A DNA stretch of 64,000 nt from Nocardioides marmorisolisilvae. GTDB lineage: Bacteria > Actinomycetota > Actinomycetes > Propionibacteriales > Nocardioidaceae. The notes beneath the pieces are model-generated. The model was not told where the DNA came from and did no database searches. It saw nothing but the letters and a program-made list of their open reading frames with translations. The stretch spans positions 124,001 through 188,000 of the forward strand of contig NZ_RJSG01000006.1 of NCBI RefSeq assembly GCF_003725775.1, read 5' to 3'. The translations under genes were made by a program, and so were the position numbers. Within the stretch, counting starts at the first letter, position 1. Each line of letters opens with the position of its first letter. Shown here piece after piece: positions 17,070 to 26,363 of this stretch.

Positions 17070-17851
17070 GCGAAGCCGTCCTGACCGAGCTGCGGGACAA
17101 TGTCCTGCTGGTCACGCTGAACCGCCCCGAGGCGCGCAACGCCGTCAACGGCGACCTGACGCTCGGCCTCGGCAACGCCCTCGAGCGCGCCGAGAACGAG
17201 CTGGAGATCCGCGTGGTGGTGCTCACCGGCGCCGGGGACCAGACGTTCTGCGCGGGCGCCGACCTGAAGGCGATCTCGCGCGGCGAGGGCCTCAACCCGC
17301 CCGGAACCGAGACCTGGGGCTTCGCCGGGATGGTGCAGCACCCGATCAGCAAGCCGGTGATCGCGGCGGTGAACGGGACCGCGCTGGGCGGCGGCACCGA
17401 GCTGGTGCTGGCCTCCGACCTCGCGGTCGTGGCCGAGCACGCCACCTTCGGCCTGCCCGAGGTGAAGCGCGGCCTGATCGCCGCGGCCGGTGGCGTCTTC
17501 CGGCTGCCCGAGCAGCTACCCCGGAAGCTGGCGATGCAGGTGATCCTGACCGGCGACCCGATCGACGCGGAGACGGCCCTGAGGTGGGGGCTGGTCAACG
17601 AGGTCGTGCCGGCCGCCGAGGTGCTTCCGCGGGCGCTGGAGCTGGCCGGGCGGATCGTCGAGAACGCTCCGCTCTCGGTGCAGGCCAGCAAGCGGGTCGC
17701 GCTCGGCCTGCGCGACGGGACCCTGCCCGGCGAGGCCGAGTCCTGGGCGGCCAGCGACGCGGCGATGATGCAGGTGTTCACCAGTGAGGACGCGATGGAG
17801 GGCCCGATCGCCTTCGCCGAGAAGCGACCCCCGGTCTGGAAGGGTCGCTGA
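17066..17851 (+). CDS. Enoyl-CoA hydratase/isomerase (crotonase) family
   Basis: 261 aa from a TTG that overlaps the preceding stop (TTGA), with GAGAGGA upstream. Crotonase features: [11 protein letters not shown] near 18-28, oxyanion-hole CAGADLKAI near 65, [16 protein letters not shown] near 103-118, and the acid region [16 protein letters not shown]. It likely hydrates or isomerises an enoyl-CoA. Last gene of the four-gene overlapping operon, suggesting a ketone-to-acyl-CoA degradation route. Confidence 0.9.
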   Translation: MSEAVLTELRDNVLLVTLNRPEARNAVNGDLTLGLGNALERAENELEIRVVVLTGAGDQTFCAGADLKAISRGEGLNPPGTETWGFAGMVQHPISKPVIAAVNGTALGGGTELVLASDLAVVAEHATFGLPEVKRGLIAAAGGVFRLPEQLPRKLAMQVILTGDPIDAETALRWGLVNEVVPAAEVLPRALELAGRIVENAPLSVQASKRVALGLRDGTLPGEAESWAASDAAMMQVFTSEDAMEGPIAFAEKRPPVWKGR

Positions 17852-17909
17852 CTCCTAGACCGGTTGCTACTCGGGCGTAACCGGAACCGCCCGGGACCGT
17901 TGAGGGGTC

Positions 17910-20330
17910 ATGGTGACCTCACACACCCGTCTGCTGTCCTGCGCCGCCGCAGGAGCCCTCGTCATCGCCGGCCTCGCCGCCACCGTCGGTTCGTCCGCCT
18001 CTGCGGTGGTGCCGACCTACAGCGCGACCATCACGCGCACCGCGCACGGCATCCCGCACATCACCGCGGCCAACTTCGGCTCGCTCGGCTTCGGTTCCGG
18101 GTACGCCGCCGCGCAGACCACGGGCTGCACCCTGGCCGACGTGCTGCTCACCGCGCGGGCGCAGCGGTCGCGCTACCTCGGCCCGGACGGGAAGTTCGAC
18201 GACGAGGTCGCCATGAACGGCACCAACCTCCAGGTCGACGCCCTGGTCACCGACCTGCACAACCGGCACGTGGTCGAGGGCCTGCTCGCCGACCCGAAGG
18301 CCGGACCCGGCGCGGAGGCGCGGCAGATGGTGGACGGCTACGCCGCCGGCATCAACAAGTACCTCAACGACATCGGGGGCTCGTCCGGAATCACCGACCC
18401 GGCCTGCAAGAACGCCCCGTGGATCCACGCCGACGTCACCCCGCTCGATGTCTGGTACGGCGTCTACCTGGCCAACATCCTGGCCTCGACCGGCAACTTC
18501 CTGAAGGAGATCGTCGACGCGACGCCGCCGTCGATCACCGACCCGGGTCTGCCGAGCCTGGCCACCTTCGGCATCGTCCCGCCGACCCTGCCGACCCCGG
18601 CCGCCCTCAAGGCCGCCCTCGGCAAGGACCCGGCCGCGCCGTTCGGTTCCAACGCCACCGCGATCGGCAAGACCGACACCTCGACCGCGCGCGGCATGCT
18701 GCTCGGCAACCCGCACTTCCCGTGGAACGGCCGCTACCGGTTCTCCCAGCAGCAGCTGACGATCCCCGGCCAGTACAACGTCGCGGGCGCCAGCCTGATC
18801 GGCTCGCCGGTCGTCAACATCGGCTGGAACAACAACGTCGCCTGGAGCCACACCGTCTCCACGGCGTACCGGTTCACGCCGTACGAGTACCGCACCGTCG
18901 GCTCGCCGTTCACCTACCTCTCCGCGAACGGCGTCTTCAAGAAGCTCGAGAAGCGCACTGTCGACGTCACCGTGAAGAACCCCGACGGCTCGCTCGGCAC
19001 CGTGACGAAGACCTTCTACCGGACGCCGCAGGGCTACGTCATCGACGCCCCGAGCAGCCTGATGGGCTGGACGCCGCTGAGCTTCTTCGCGATCCGCGAC
19101 GCCAACGGCGAGCAGCTGCGCACGATCGACACCTTCCTGAACATGGGCAAGGCCGTCAACGTGCGCGACCTGATCGCCAAGCAGGACGCCGGCGGCGGCA
19201 TGCCGTGGGTCAACACGACCGCGGCCGACCGCAACGGCGACGTCGTGTACGCCGACCACTCGGTCGTCCCGAACGTCCCGAACTCGATGGCCAACGTCTG
19301 CATGACGCCGATCGGCCGGGTGCTCCAGCAGATCGCCGGGCTCCCGGGGCTGGACGGCACCCTCGCCGACAGTGCCTGCAAGTGGAAGACCGACCTGGAC
19401 GCCGAACGTCCGGGCATCTTCGGGCCCAGCCATCTGCCGGTCAGCTACCGGACCGACTGGGTGATGAACGCGAACGACTCCTACTGGACGCCGAACAACA
19501 CCGTCCGGCTGACCGGCTTCGCGAAGATCATCGGCTGCGAGAACTGCATGCGGACCTTCCGCACCAAGATGGTCCAGCAGTACGTGCTCGACCAACTGAA
19601 GACCGCCAAGGTGACGCCGGAGGCTCTGCGCGGGTTCGAGCACCAGAACCGGGTGTTCGGCGCGGAGATCATGGGTACCGACGCGCTCGTGAAGGTCTGC
19701 CAGGCCGCCGACGGCGGCGACGCGTGCCCGGTGCTCCAGGCCTGGGACAAGCACTCGAACATCGACTCCCGCGGCAACCAGATCTTCGAGGAGTTCGTGA
19801 AGCGGTTGCCGGCCGACGGGCTGCTCGGGGGTGAGCTCTACTGGAAGACGCCGTTCAACAGCGCCGACCCGATGCACACCCCGCGCGACCTCGACACCAC
19901 CAACGGCAAGGTGATCAAGGCGATGAAGGACGCGATCGCCTACCTGCGCTCGAAGAACATCCCGATGAACGCGACCTGGGGCGAGGTCCAGGTGGCGGGC
20001 GATCGCGGCGCTCCCGCGATCCCGCTGGGTGGTGGTCTGGGCGACCAGGCCGGCAACGCGAACGCGCTGGCGACCAAGCTCCCGGCCGACAACTCCGGGT
20101 TCCTCAAGCCGATCACCTACGGCTCGTCCCACATCCAGGCGATCTCGTTCCTGCCGGCCGGGGCACTGGACGCGAAGACGATCCTGACCTACGGGCAGTC
20201 CGACGACCCGACCTCGCCGTGGTCCTACGACCAGACCCAGCTGTTCAGCCAGAAGCAGTGGGTCTCGTTCCCGTGGACGCCGGCCCAGATCGGTGCCGAC
20301 GCCATCTCGACCATCACGGTCACCAGCTAG
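17910..20330 (+). CDS. Secreted penicillin-acylase-family Ntn hydrolase
   Basis: 806 aa. A signal peptide (LLSCAAAGALVIAGLAATVGSSASA) is followed by an alpha-chain region and the processing point GSNATAIG, where Ser247 would become the N-terminal nucleophile after autocleavage. Later phrases GNPHFPWNGRYRF and VNIGWNNNVAWSHTVS are typical of aculeacin-type and acyl-homoserine-lactone acylases. It cleaves an acyl amide outside the cell; substrate candidates are lipopeptides, acyl-homoserine lactones or beta-lactams. The start follows GAGGGG. Confidence 0.88.
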   Translation: MVTSHTRLLSCAAAGALVIAGLAATVGSSASAVVPTYSATITRTAHGIPHITAANFGSLGFGSGYAAAQTTGCTLADVLLTARAQRSRYLGPDGKFDDEVAMNGTNLQVDALVTDLHNRHVVEGLLADPKAGPGAEARQMVDGYAAGINKYLNDIGGSSGITDPACKNAPWIHADVTPLDVWYGVYLANILASTGNFLKEIVDATPPSITDPGLPSLATFGIVPPTLPTPAALKAALGKDPAAPFGSNATAIGKTDTSTARGMLLGNPHFPWNGRYRFSQQQLTIPGQYNVAGASLIGSPVVNIGWNNNVAWSHTVSTAYRFTPYEYRTVGSPFTYLSANGVFKKLEKRTVDVTVKNPDGSLGTVTKTFYRTPQGYVIDAPSSLMGWTPLSFFAIRDANGEQLRTIDTFLNMGKAVNVRDLIAKQDAGGGMPWVNTTAADRNGDVVYADHSVVPNVPNSMANVCMTPIGRVLQQIAGLPGLDGTLADSACKWKTDLDAERPGIFGPSHLPVSYRTDWVMNANDSYWTPNNTVRLTGFAKIIGCENCMRTFRTKMVQQYVLDQLKTAKVTPEALRGFEHQNRVFGAEIMGTDALVKVCQAADGGDACPVLQAWDKHSNIDSRGNQIFEEFVKRLPADGLLGGELYWKTPFNSADPMHTPRDLDTTNGKVIKAMKDAIAYLRSKNIPMNATWGEVQVAGDRGAPAIPLGGGLGDQAGNANALATKLPADNSGFLKPITYGSSHIQAISFLPAGALDAKTILTYGQSDDPTSPWSYDQTQLFSQKQWVSFPWTPAQIGADAISTITVTS

Positions 20331-20342
20331 GCCGGGGAGGGC

Positions 20343-21290
20343 TTGGCGAGCACGCGGAGGCTCTGGGGCTCGGTCGCGGTCGCGGTGGTCGTCCTGACCG
20401 GGTGCGCGTCCGTGGAACCGACGGCCCCTGCGCCGACCGCAGCCAGGACGACCGCGAAGCCGAGTCCGAGTCCGAGGCCGACCCCGAGGCCGACCCCGCA
20501 CCCGGCGCGCGGCACCGCCCTCGCCGCCCTGGCGACCCTGCCCGTCAAGGGGCGCGCCCCGATGACGGGCTACGACCGCGTCGAGTTCGGCCAGGCCTGG
20601 TTGGACGCGGACCGCAACGGGTGCGACACCCGCAACGACATCCTCGGACGCGACCTGCTGCACCCGACGTTCAAGCCCGGAACCCGTGACTGCGTCGCCC
20701 TGACCGGAACACTGCCGGATCCGTACACCCACACCGAGGTGCCGTTCGCGCGCGGCGCGGGCGACCAGGTCGACATCGACCACGTGGTCGCCCTCGGCAA
20801 CGCCTGGGTCACCGGGGCCTTCCGCCGGTCGATCAAGGTGCGGGCCGCGCTGGCCAACGACCCGCTGAACCTGCTCGCCGTCGACGCCCACAACAACCGG
20901 TCGAAGGGGGACGGCGACGCGGCGACCTGGCTGCCGCCGTACAAGGCCTTCCGGTGTGCCTACGTGGCTCGGCAGATCGCGGTGAAGAAGAAGTACCGGC
21001 TCTGGGTCACCCGCCCCGAGCACGACGCGATGGTCCGGGTGCTCAGCCGCTGTCCCGGCGAGCTGCTGCCGCGTGACGTCAGCCACCTGCCTACCGCCGT
21101 CGACCAGAACATCACCGACCCGACCGCGCGCCCGAGCTCCGGTGCGCGGTCACTGGTCGGTACCGGTAGCAGCGTCTACTACAAGAACTGCGACGCGGTC
21201 CGGGCCGCCGGCAAGGCACCGATCCGGCGCGGCGACCCGGGCTATGCCCGGCACCTCGACCGGGACGGCGACGGCATCGGCTGCGAGTAG
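20343..21290 (+). CDS. Secreted nuclease lipoprotein: DUF1524 HNH plus excalibur domain
   Basis: 315 aa from a TTG with GGGGAGG upstream. Lipobox VVLTGC near residue 22, a Pro/Thr-rich linker, then a DUF1524-type HNH nuclease: DIDHVVALGNAW around residue 142 and NDPLNLLAVDAHNNRSKGD around 175. The C-terminus is an excalibur calcium-binding motif (YYKNCDAVR ... HLDRDGDGIGCE). It probably cuts extracellular DNA for nutrition or defence. It starts 12 nt after the acylase stop. Confidence 0.88.
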   Translation: MASTRRLWGSVAVAVVVLTGCASVEPTAPAPTAARTTAKPSPSPRPTPRPTPHPARGTALAALATLPVKGRAPMTGYDRVEFGQAWLDADRNGCDTRNDILGRDLLHPTFKPGTRDCVALTGTLPDPYTHTEVPFARGAGDQVDIDHVVALGNAWVTGAFRRSIKVRAALANDPLNLLAVDAHNNRSKGDGDAATWLPPYKAFRCAYVARQIAVKKKYRLWVTRPEHDAMVRVLSRCPGELLPRDVSHLPTAVDQNITDPTARPSSGARSLVGTGSSVYYKNCDAVRAAGKAPIRRGDPGYARHLDRDGDGIGCE

Positions 21291-21293
21291 CTC

Positions 21294-22568
21294 CTACTCC
21301 GACGGCGCGAGCCGGTAGCGGATGAACCCCGGTACGGCGATCGCGGCGACGATCACCAGCACGACGACCAGCACCCCGCCGCCGGCTGCCGCAGGCGAGG
21401 GTCCGACGAGGGCCGCGGCTCCACCGTGCGCGACGTCCGCGATACGGGGACCACCGGCAACCACCACGATGAAGACGCCCTGCAACCGTCCACGCACCGC
21501 GTCGGAGGCCGAGGCCTGCAGCATGCTCATCCGGAAGGCGGCCGAGGCCATGTCGGCGGACCCGCCGATCACCAGCATCAGGACGGCGATGCCGAGCATC
21601 AGCGACCGCGAGGTGTTGTCGGCCAGCCCGACCGCGAGCCCGAAGCCGGTGATCGCCAGGCCCCAGACGACGATCGAGGCGACGACCGCGAGCCCCTGGC
21701 GCTGCACCCGGGAGACCCAGCCGGAGAAGACCCCGCCGAGGACGGAGCCCGCCGGGATCGCCGCGAACAGCAGCGCGAAGGCCAGGCCACCGTCCGAGGG
21801 CCCGTGGAAGTTCAGGTGCGCGATCTGCGGGAACAGGGCGCGTGGCATCCCGAAGATCATCGCGATCAGGTCGACGACGAAGGACATCAGCAGCACCGGG
21901 TGCCCGCGCAGGTAGCCGAGGCCGTCGATCACCGCACGCAAGCCGGGCGTCCCCGCGGCCCCCTCGACGGGAAGCTTCGGCAGCCGCACCACCGCGCTCA
22001 GCGTTGCGAACAACGTGATCGTGTCGATGAGGTACAGCAGCGAGAAGCCGGTCACCGGGATCAGCGCGCCACCGACCATCGGGCCGGCGATGGCACCGGC
22101 CATCATCACCGTCATGTTGAGCGAGTTCGCGGCCGGCAGGTCCTTGGGCTCGAGCAGCTTGGGCAGGACTGCGCTGCGGGTCGGTTGGTTGACGGCGAAG
22201 AACGCCTGTTGCACCGAGAAGATCGAGAGCAGGAGCCAGACGTTGCCGAGCCCGAGTGCGGCCTGCGCCCAGAACGCCGCACTGGTGAGGATGAGTCCGG
22301 TCGTGGTCCCGATCAGGATGGTGCGTCGGTCCATCACGTCGGCCAGCGCGCCGCCCCACAAGCCGAAGACGATCAGGGGCACCAGGCCGAACAGGCCGGT
22401 CAGACCGACGTACGCCGAGGAGTGGGTCTCGGCGTAGATCTGGGCCGGGACCGCGACGACCGTGAGCTGGGCACCGATGACCGTGATGATGTTCGCGGTC
22501 CAGAGACGACGGAAGTGCTCGTTCCGCAGCGGCGCGGTGTCCGCGAGCATTCCCCTCAGTTGCACCAC
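21294..22568 (-). CDS. MFS transporter (EntS-like)
   Basis: 424 aa with 12 predicted membrane helices. MFS hallmarks: LFGLVPLIVFGLWGGALADVMDRRTIL (motif A, residues about 60-86) and the second-half repeat GSVLGGVFSGWVSRVQRQ. NEHFRRLWTANIITVIGAQ at the N-terminus resembles enterobactin exporter EntS and macrolide exporters. Substrate unknown. Two adjacent GTG codons can start it; the second, at 22565, has the best spacing to TAGCCT. It is divergent from the penicillin-binding protein. Confidence 0.85.
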   Translation of the reverse strand: MVQLRGMLADTAPLRNEHFRRLWTANIITVIGAQLTVVAVPAQIYAETHSSAYVGLTGLFGLVPLIVFGLWGGALADVMDRRTILIGTTTGLILTSAAFWAQAALGLGNVWLLLSIFSVQQAFFAVNQPTRSAVLPKLLEPKDLPAANSLNMTVMMAGAIAGPMVGGALIPVTGFSLLYLIDTITLFATLSAVVRLPKLPVEGAAGTPGLRAVIDGLGYLRGHPVLLMSFVVDLIAMIFGMPRALFPQIAHLNFHGPSDGGLAFALLFAAIPAGSVLGGVFSGWVSRVQRQGLAVVASIVVWGLAITGFGLAVGLADNTSRSLMLGIAVLMLVIGGSADMASAAFRMSMLQASASDAVRGRLQGVFIVVVAGGPRIADVAHGGAAALVGPSPAAAGGGVLVVVLVIVAAIAVPGFIRYRLAPSE

Positions 22569-22571
22569 GCG

Positions 22572-22577
22572 AGGCTA
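22572..22577 (-). promoter_or_regulatory. -10 element TAGCCT for the MFS gene
   Basis: TAGCCT on the minus strand, 6 nt before the GTG at 22565 and 3 nt before the one at 22568. Confidence 0.45.
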
Positions 22578-22594
22578 ACTGGTCGGATCGACGC

Positions 22595-24472
22595 ATGACC
22601 TCTCGGCGTCTGTTGCTCCCTCTCCTCCTCGTGCTCGGGCTGAGTGCCTGCGGTCCCTTCGGTGGAAACGGGGACCACGACGCGATCGAGGCGGCCGCCA
22701 AGAAGTTGGCGGCGTCGATGGTGGACCACCAGGTCGTCGCTGCCGAGGTGAGCGATCCCGCGGCCGTCGCAGCCGCGAGCCAGCTCCTGGAGCCGCTGAC
22801 CGACATCGCGTCCATCCAGGTCGGAGACGTGAAGCAAGCCGGCAACACCGGCACCGCCGTGCTGACCTGGAAGGTCACGGTCGACGGCCACGACTGGGCG
22901 CACGCCACCAAGCTGTCGCTGGTCAAGCGCGCCTCGGGCTGGAAGGCCGTGTGGAAGCCGACCGTGGTCGAGTCCTCGCTCAAGGCGGACGAGACCCTGG
23001 CGGTCACCGGCCTCAAGGCCGACCGCGGCAACATCGTTGGCGCGGGCGACAAGCCGATCGTCGAGCCGCGGCGCGTGGTCCGGTTCGGGATCGACAAGGC
23101 GAACACGCCGACGGGCTCGGTCGCCAGCTCTGCGCGGCGCCTGGCCGCCCTCGTCGGCATCGAGGCTGCGCCGTACCAGAAGCTCGTGGCCAAGGCCGGC
23201 CCGAAGGCGTTCGTGCAGGCGATCGTGCTGCGGCGCAGCGACGTCTCCAGCGGCCTCCTCGCCAAGGTGGCCGCGATCCGGGGCGCGCTCGCGGTGTCGG
23301 ATCACCAGCCGCTGGCCCCGGCCAAGGACTTCGCCGCGGAGCTGCTCGGGACCGTCGGCCCGGTCACCGCCGAGATCGTGAAGAAGAGCAACGGGCGCCT
23401 GCGCGCCGGCGACGACGCGGGTCTGTCCGGGCTTCAGCTCCGGTACGACGCACAGCTCGGCGGCACCTCCGGGGTCCGGGTGAGCGCAGTGCCGAAGGAT
23501 CCGAACCGGTTGCGCCGGACCTTGTTCGAGGTGGAGGCGAAGAACGGCACTGACCTCAAGCTCACGATGGACGTCGCGATGCAGACCGAGGCGCAGAAGC
23601 TGCTCCGCCGCTACGGTCCGGCCAGTGCCCTGGTCGCCATCCGGCCTTCGACCGGCGCGATCCTGGCGGCCGCCAGCGGTCCGGGTTCGAAGGGGTACAA
23701 CACCGCGACCTTCGGCCAGTACGCGCCGGGATCGACGTTCAAGATCGTCAGCTCGCTGGCACTGCTGCGGGCCGGGCTCAAGCCGACCACGACCGTGCCG
23801 TGCCCGGCCTCGGTCGACGTGTTCGGCAAGAAGTTCAAGAACTACTCCGACTACCCGAGCAACCGGCTCGGTCGGATCACCCTGAAGCAGGCCGTCGCGA
23901 ACTCGTGCAACACCGCCTTCATCTCGGAGCGGTCCAAGGTGACCGGTACGGCGTTGGCCGACGCGGCCGCGGCCCTGGGTTTCGGGGTCGACCACGACAC
24001 CGGCTTCCCCGCGTACTTCGGCCAGGTGCCGCCGCCGTCGGGGAAGACCGAGGCCGCCGCCGACCTGATCGGCCAGGGCAAGGTGCTCGCCTCGCCGATG
24101 GCGATGGCGACCGTTGTCGCGAGCGTGGTGAAGGGCTCCACGGTGCTGCCGTTCCTGATCCCATCGGTGAAGCCGGAAGCGACCAAGCCCGCCAAGCCGC
24201 TGACCTCGGCCGAGGCGGCGAGCCTGCGTTCGCTGATGCGCGCGGTCGTCACCGAGGGCTCGGGCATCCGGTTGCGTTCTCTGGGCAACAACCCGCCGGT
24301 CTACGCCAAGACGGGCACGGCCGAGTTCGGGACGAAGGCGCCGTTGCAGACCCACACCTGGATGGTCGGCGCTCGCGGCGACCTCGCGGTCGCGGTGTTC
24401 GTCGACGTCGGCCAGTCCGGGTCGCAGACCGCCGGGCCGGTGCTAGAGGCGTTCCTGCGCGCCGTGGGCTAG
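22595..24472 (+). CDS. Penicillin-binding transpeptidase lipoprotein (MecA/PBP-like)
   Basis: 625 aa. Lipobox LSAC near residue 20, then an NTF2-like MecA N-terminal domain (about 30-140), a dimerisation region, and a transpeptidase domain with the three active-site motifs: STFK (Ser380), SCN (Ser437) and KTGTAE (Lys572). It cross-links peptidoglycan peptides outside the membrane. The MecA-type N-domain is common in actinobacterial class B enzymes. It stands alone, divergent from an exporter. Confidence 0.92.
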   Translation: MTSRRLLLPLLLVLGLSACGPFGGNGDHDAIEAAAKKLAASMVDHQVVAAEVSDPAAVAAASQLLEPLTDIASIQVGDVKQAGNTGTAVLTWKVTVDGHDWAHATKLSLVKRASGWKAVWKPTVVESSLKADETLAVTGLKADRGNIVGAGDKPIVEPRRVVRFGIDKANTPTGSVASSARRLAALVGIEAAPYQKLVAKAGPKAFVQAIVLRRSDVSSGLLAKVAAIRGALAVSDHQPLAPAKDFAAELLGTVGPVTAEIVKKSNGRLRAGDDAGLSGLQLRYDAQLGGTSGVRVSAVPKDPNRLRRTLFEVEAKNGTDLKLTMDVAMQTEAQKLLRRYGPASALVAIRPSTGAILAAASGPGSKGYNTATFGQYAPGSTFKIVSSLALLRAGLKPTTTVPCPASVDVFGKKFKNYSDYPSNRLGRITLKQAVANSCNTAFISERSKVTGTALADAAAALGFGVDHDTGFPAYFGQVPPPSGKTEAAADLIGQGKVLASPMAMATVVASVVKGSTVLPFLIPSVKPEATKPAKPLTSAEAASLRSLMRAVVTEGSGIRLRSLGNNPPVYAKTGTAEFGTKAPLQTHTWMVGARGDLAVAVFVDVGQSGSQTAGPVLEAFLRAVG

Positions 24473-24488
24473 TTCGGCAGTGAATCGC

Positions 24489-24515
24489 TCATCGCGGCAG
24501 GACCGTGCACTGGCC
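24489..24515. repeat. Imperfect direct repeat, copy 1
   Basis: TCATCGCGGCAGGACCGTGC and what follows matches copy 2 at 24981-25005 at 22 of 25 positions after a 2-bp gap. The two copies bracket the DUF6924 gene. Confidence 0.6.
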
Positions 24516-24522
24516 GGGACCG

Positions 24523-24948
24523 TCAGAACCCCCGGAAGATTCCGTCCGGGTCGGCGTGGTCCGCAAAGGTTGCGAAGTCCATGTTCGCGATCGTGAGGTT
24601 CGCGACGATGGGCTCCACCTCTGTTGGAATCGACCGGAAGGTACGACCGACCGGCTCGTCGAGTTCGTTCAGGTTCAGGAACAAGACAGTCTGGTCGCGC
24701 ATGGTCTGTGAATCGGCTACCGCGATCAGACTGACGTAGCTCGCACGCGGGAGCGATAGCAGGTCCTCTGGGCCGAGGTTCGCCAGAGCGGAAGACTCGA
24801 CTGGTTGCACGAGCGCCCCGATGCGGTCGTAATCGTCTTCCTCATAGACAGCGGTCGCGGCTGAGAGCGCGGCCCCCCAGGCTTCGTTATCTGAGTAATC
24901 GGTACGTACGAGCAGCACACCGAGATCCGGTGCCTCCGGCAGCATCAC
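24523..24948 (-). CDS. DUF6924-like protein
   Basis: 141 aa from a GTG supported by TAGGCT 6 nt upstream. The beginning LPEAPDLGVLLVRTDYSDNEAW and the pattern SYVSLIAVADSQTMRDQTVLFLNLNE resemble the small actinobacterial DUF6924 proteins; no enzymatic motif is visible. It is acidic, soluble and has no signal peptide. Its base composition looks less GC-rich than that of its neighbours, and it sits between two imperfect direct repeats, so recent acquisition is possible. Confidence 0.65.
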   Translation of the reverse strand: MMLPEAPDLGVLLVRTDYSDNEAWGAALSAATAVYEEDDYDRIGALVQPVESSALANLGPEDLLSLPRASYVSLIAVADSQTMRDQTVLFLNLNELDEPVGRTFRSIPTEVEPIVANLTIANMDFATFADHADPDGIFRGF

Positions 24949-24954
24949 GTGGGG

Positions 24955-24960
24955 AGCCTA
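24955..24960 (-). promoter_or_regulatory. -10 element TAGGCT for the DUF6924 gene
   Basis: TAGGCT on the minus strand, 6 nt before the GTG. Confidence 0.45.
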
Positions 24961-24980
24961 GGCACGTCGGACAGGTTCTG

Positions 24981-25005
24981 TCATCGGCAGAACCGCGCAC
25001 CGGCC
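24981..25005. repeat. Imperfect direct repeat, copy 2
   Basis: TCATCGGCAGAACCGCGCAC and what follows pairs with copy 1 about 490 bp upstream. Confidence 0.6.
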
Positions 25006-25034
25006 CGCGAGATCGAGTGCCCCGGCCCTTGGTT

Positions 25035-25053
25035 CCGCCTCCTGGGGAGGCGG
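25035..25053. other. Hairpin 1 upstream of the 13E12 HNH gene
   Basis: CCGCCTCC and GGAGGCGG are perfect 8-bp arms around TGG. Confidence 0.6.
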
Positions 25054-25080
25054 GTTCAACACCGTGGTGTTGAACCGCCA
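25050..25080. other. Hairpin 2 upstream of the 13E12 HNH gene
   Basis: GTTCAACACC and GGTGTTGAAC are perfect 10-bp arms around GT, with GGCGG/CCGCC extending the stem after one bulge. It overlaps the 3' arm of hairpin 1, so the two cannot form fully together. A related sequence, TTCAACACCGCGGT, recurs inside the start of the HNH gene at 25173. Confidence 0.6.
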
Positions 25081-25163
25081 CGGCCACCCGGCAATGTCGG
25101 TGCTCGGTGGGACGCTGGAGCTACCTGGGGGACACGAGGCAACTACTCGTGAGGGAGCACCAG

Positions 25164-26363
25164 ATGGACGAATTCAACACCGCGGTACTGAATGATCACG
25201 ACCTGCTTCTCGGCGGGGTGGTCGACCTCGTTGCCGAGAACCAAGCGAGTGCGCGGCGATGGGCACGCATGGTGGAGCTGCATCGTCGGCACCCGGACAC
25301 CGACGGCAACTTCTCGTTGAGCGCCGCGAGCTGGGTCGCCGCGGACACCAGTGAGGCGTGGGCGATGGGTGATCAGTTCGCGCGGTCCCAGCTGAACACG
25401 GCGTTGTTCTTGTCCCGACACCTCCCCGAGGTGTGGGACCTGTGCCTTCAGGGTTCGTTGGACCGTTTCCGGGCCACGACGATCGCCGACGTCATCCGCA
25501 AGCGACTTGACGACCCGGCGGACTGGATGCGGGTTGCGGCGAAGATCGTGCCGTTCCTTCGCAAGCACGTGCGGCGCTTCGCCGAGTTCAACATCGAAGT
25601 GGTGAACTGCACGATCACCCAGCTGCGGAACAAGCTGAACTACGAGACCCGCGTCCTCGCGCCCGCGGACGAGGAGTTCGTTCGCAGGTTCGCCGACCGG
25701 AGTGTTGCGGTCTGGGAGGACGAGGACGGGACGGCGTCGCTGTCGATCAGCACCTCGGTAGACGAAGCGCGTCTGGCCAAGCACCGGCTCTGGCTCTCGG
25801 CCAAGGCCAAGCGCGATGCTGGCGATCCGCGCACGGTCTCGCAACTGATGTCCGACCTCGCCCTGGACCTGATCATCGGACGGGCCGAAGGTCTTCCGGT
25901 ACCGAACTTCGCGCGACCGATCGTCAACGTGACGGTGTCGCTCGAGACACTGGCTGGGCTCAACGACGATCCGGCCACCCTGTCGGGCGGGACGGTCATT
26001 CCCGCTGACCTGGCCCGAGCGATCGCGACGAAGGAAGGCGCGACCTGGTACCGGCTGCTGACGGACGCGCAGGGCGAGCCGGTGAGCCTGTCGACCACGT
26101 CGTACACGCCGACGCCGCCGATCTGGAGGTACGTCGTGGCCACGCGGACGACCTGCTCACACGAAGGTTGCGACCGACCGGCGGTCGAGTGCGAGCTCGA
26201 CCACGACAAGCCTTACCCCCTGGGGGAGACCAGTACTGAGAACCTGAACCCGCTCTGCCGGAGGCATCACCGCCTCAAGCACGCGCGGGCCGAGCGCCCG
26301 GACCTGCACTGGGAGTACGACCCGGTGGGAGCGTTCCTCCACACCCTGCGGACGGCCGCCTAG
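25164..26363 (+). CDS. 13E12-repeat (DUF222) HNH endonuclease-like protein
   Basis: 399 aa. The DUF222 region occupies about residues 1-300 and the C-terminal HNH centre reads CSHEGCDRPAVECELDHDKPY followed by ENLNPLCRRHHRLKH. Genes of this family are repeated in actinobacterial genomes (REP13E12 in M. tuberculosis, an attachment target for phage phiRv1). The true nuclease role is unproven. The ATG follows GAGGGAG; the frame is open upstream but without such a signal. Confidence 0.85.
   Translation: MDEFNTAVLNDHDLLLGGVVDLVAENQASARRWARMVELHRRHPDTDGNFSLSAASWVAADTSEAWAMGDQFARSQLNTALFLSRHLPEVWDLCLQGSLDRFRATTIADVIRKRLDDPADWMRVAAKIVPFLRKHVRRFAEFNIEVVNCTITQLRNKLNYETRVLAPADEEFVRRFADRSVAVWEDEDGTASLSISTSVDEARLAKHRLWLSAKAKRDAGDPRTVSQLMSDLALDLIIGRAEGLPVPNFARPIVNVTVSLETLAGLNDDPATLSGGTVIPADLARAIATKEGATWYRLLTDAQGEPVSLSTTSYTPTPPIWRYVVATRTTCSHEGCDRPAVECELDHDKPYPLGETSTENLNPLCRRHHRLKHARAERPDLHWEYDPVGAFLHTLRTAA

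Noticed and set aside
17919-21086. A 1055-codon open frame on the minus strand
   Set aside because: It lies opposite the acylase and nuclease genes, has low-complexity Arg/Gly/Val-rich content and no family signature; it is a GC-rich shadow.
24970-24982. GACAG-GTT-CTGTC as a fourth regulon site
   Set aside because: Spacer is 3 nt rather than 5 and it lies before a non-lipid gene; it also falls next to the repeat copy.
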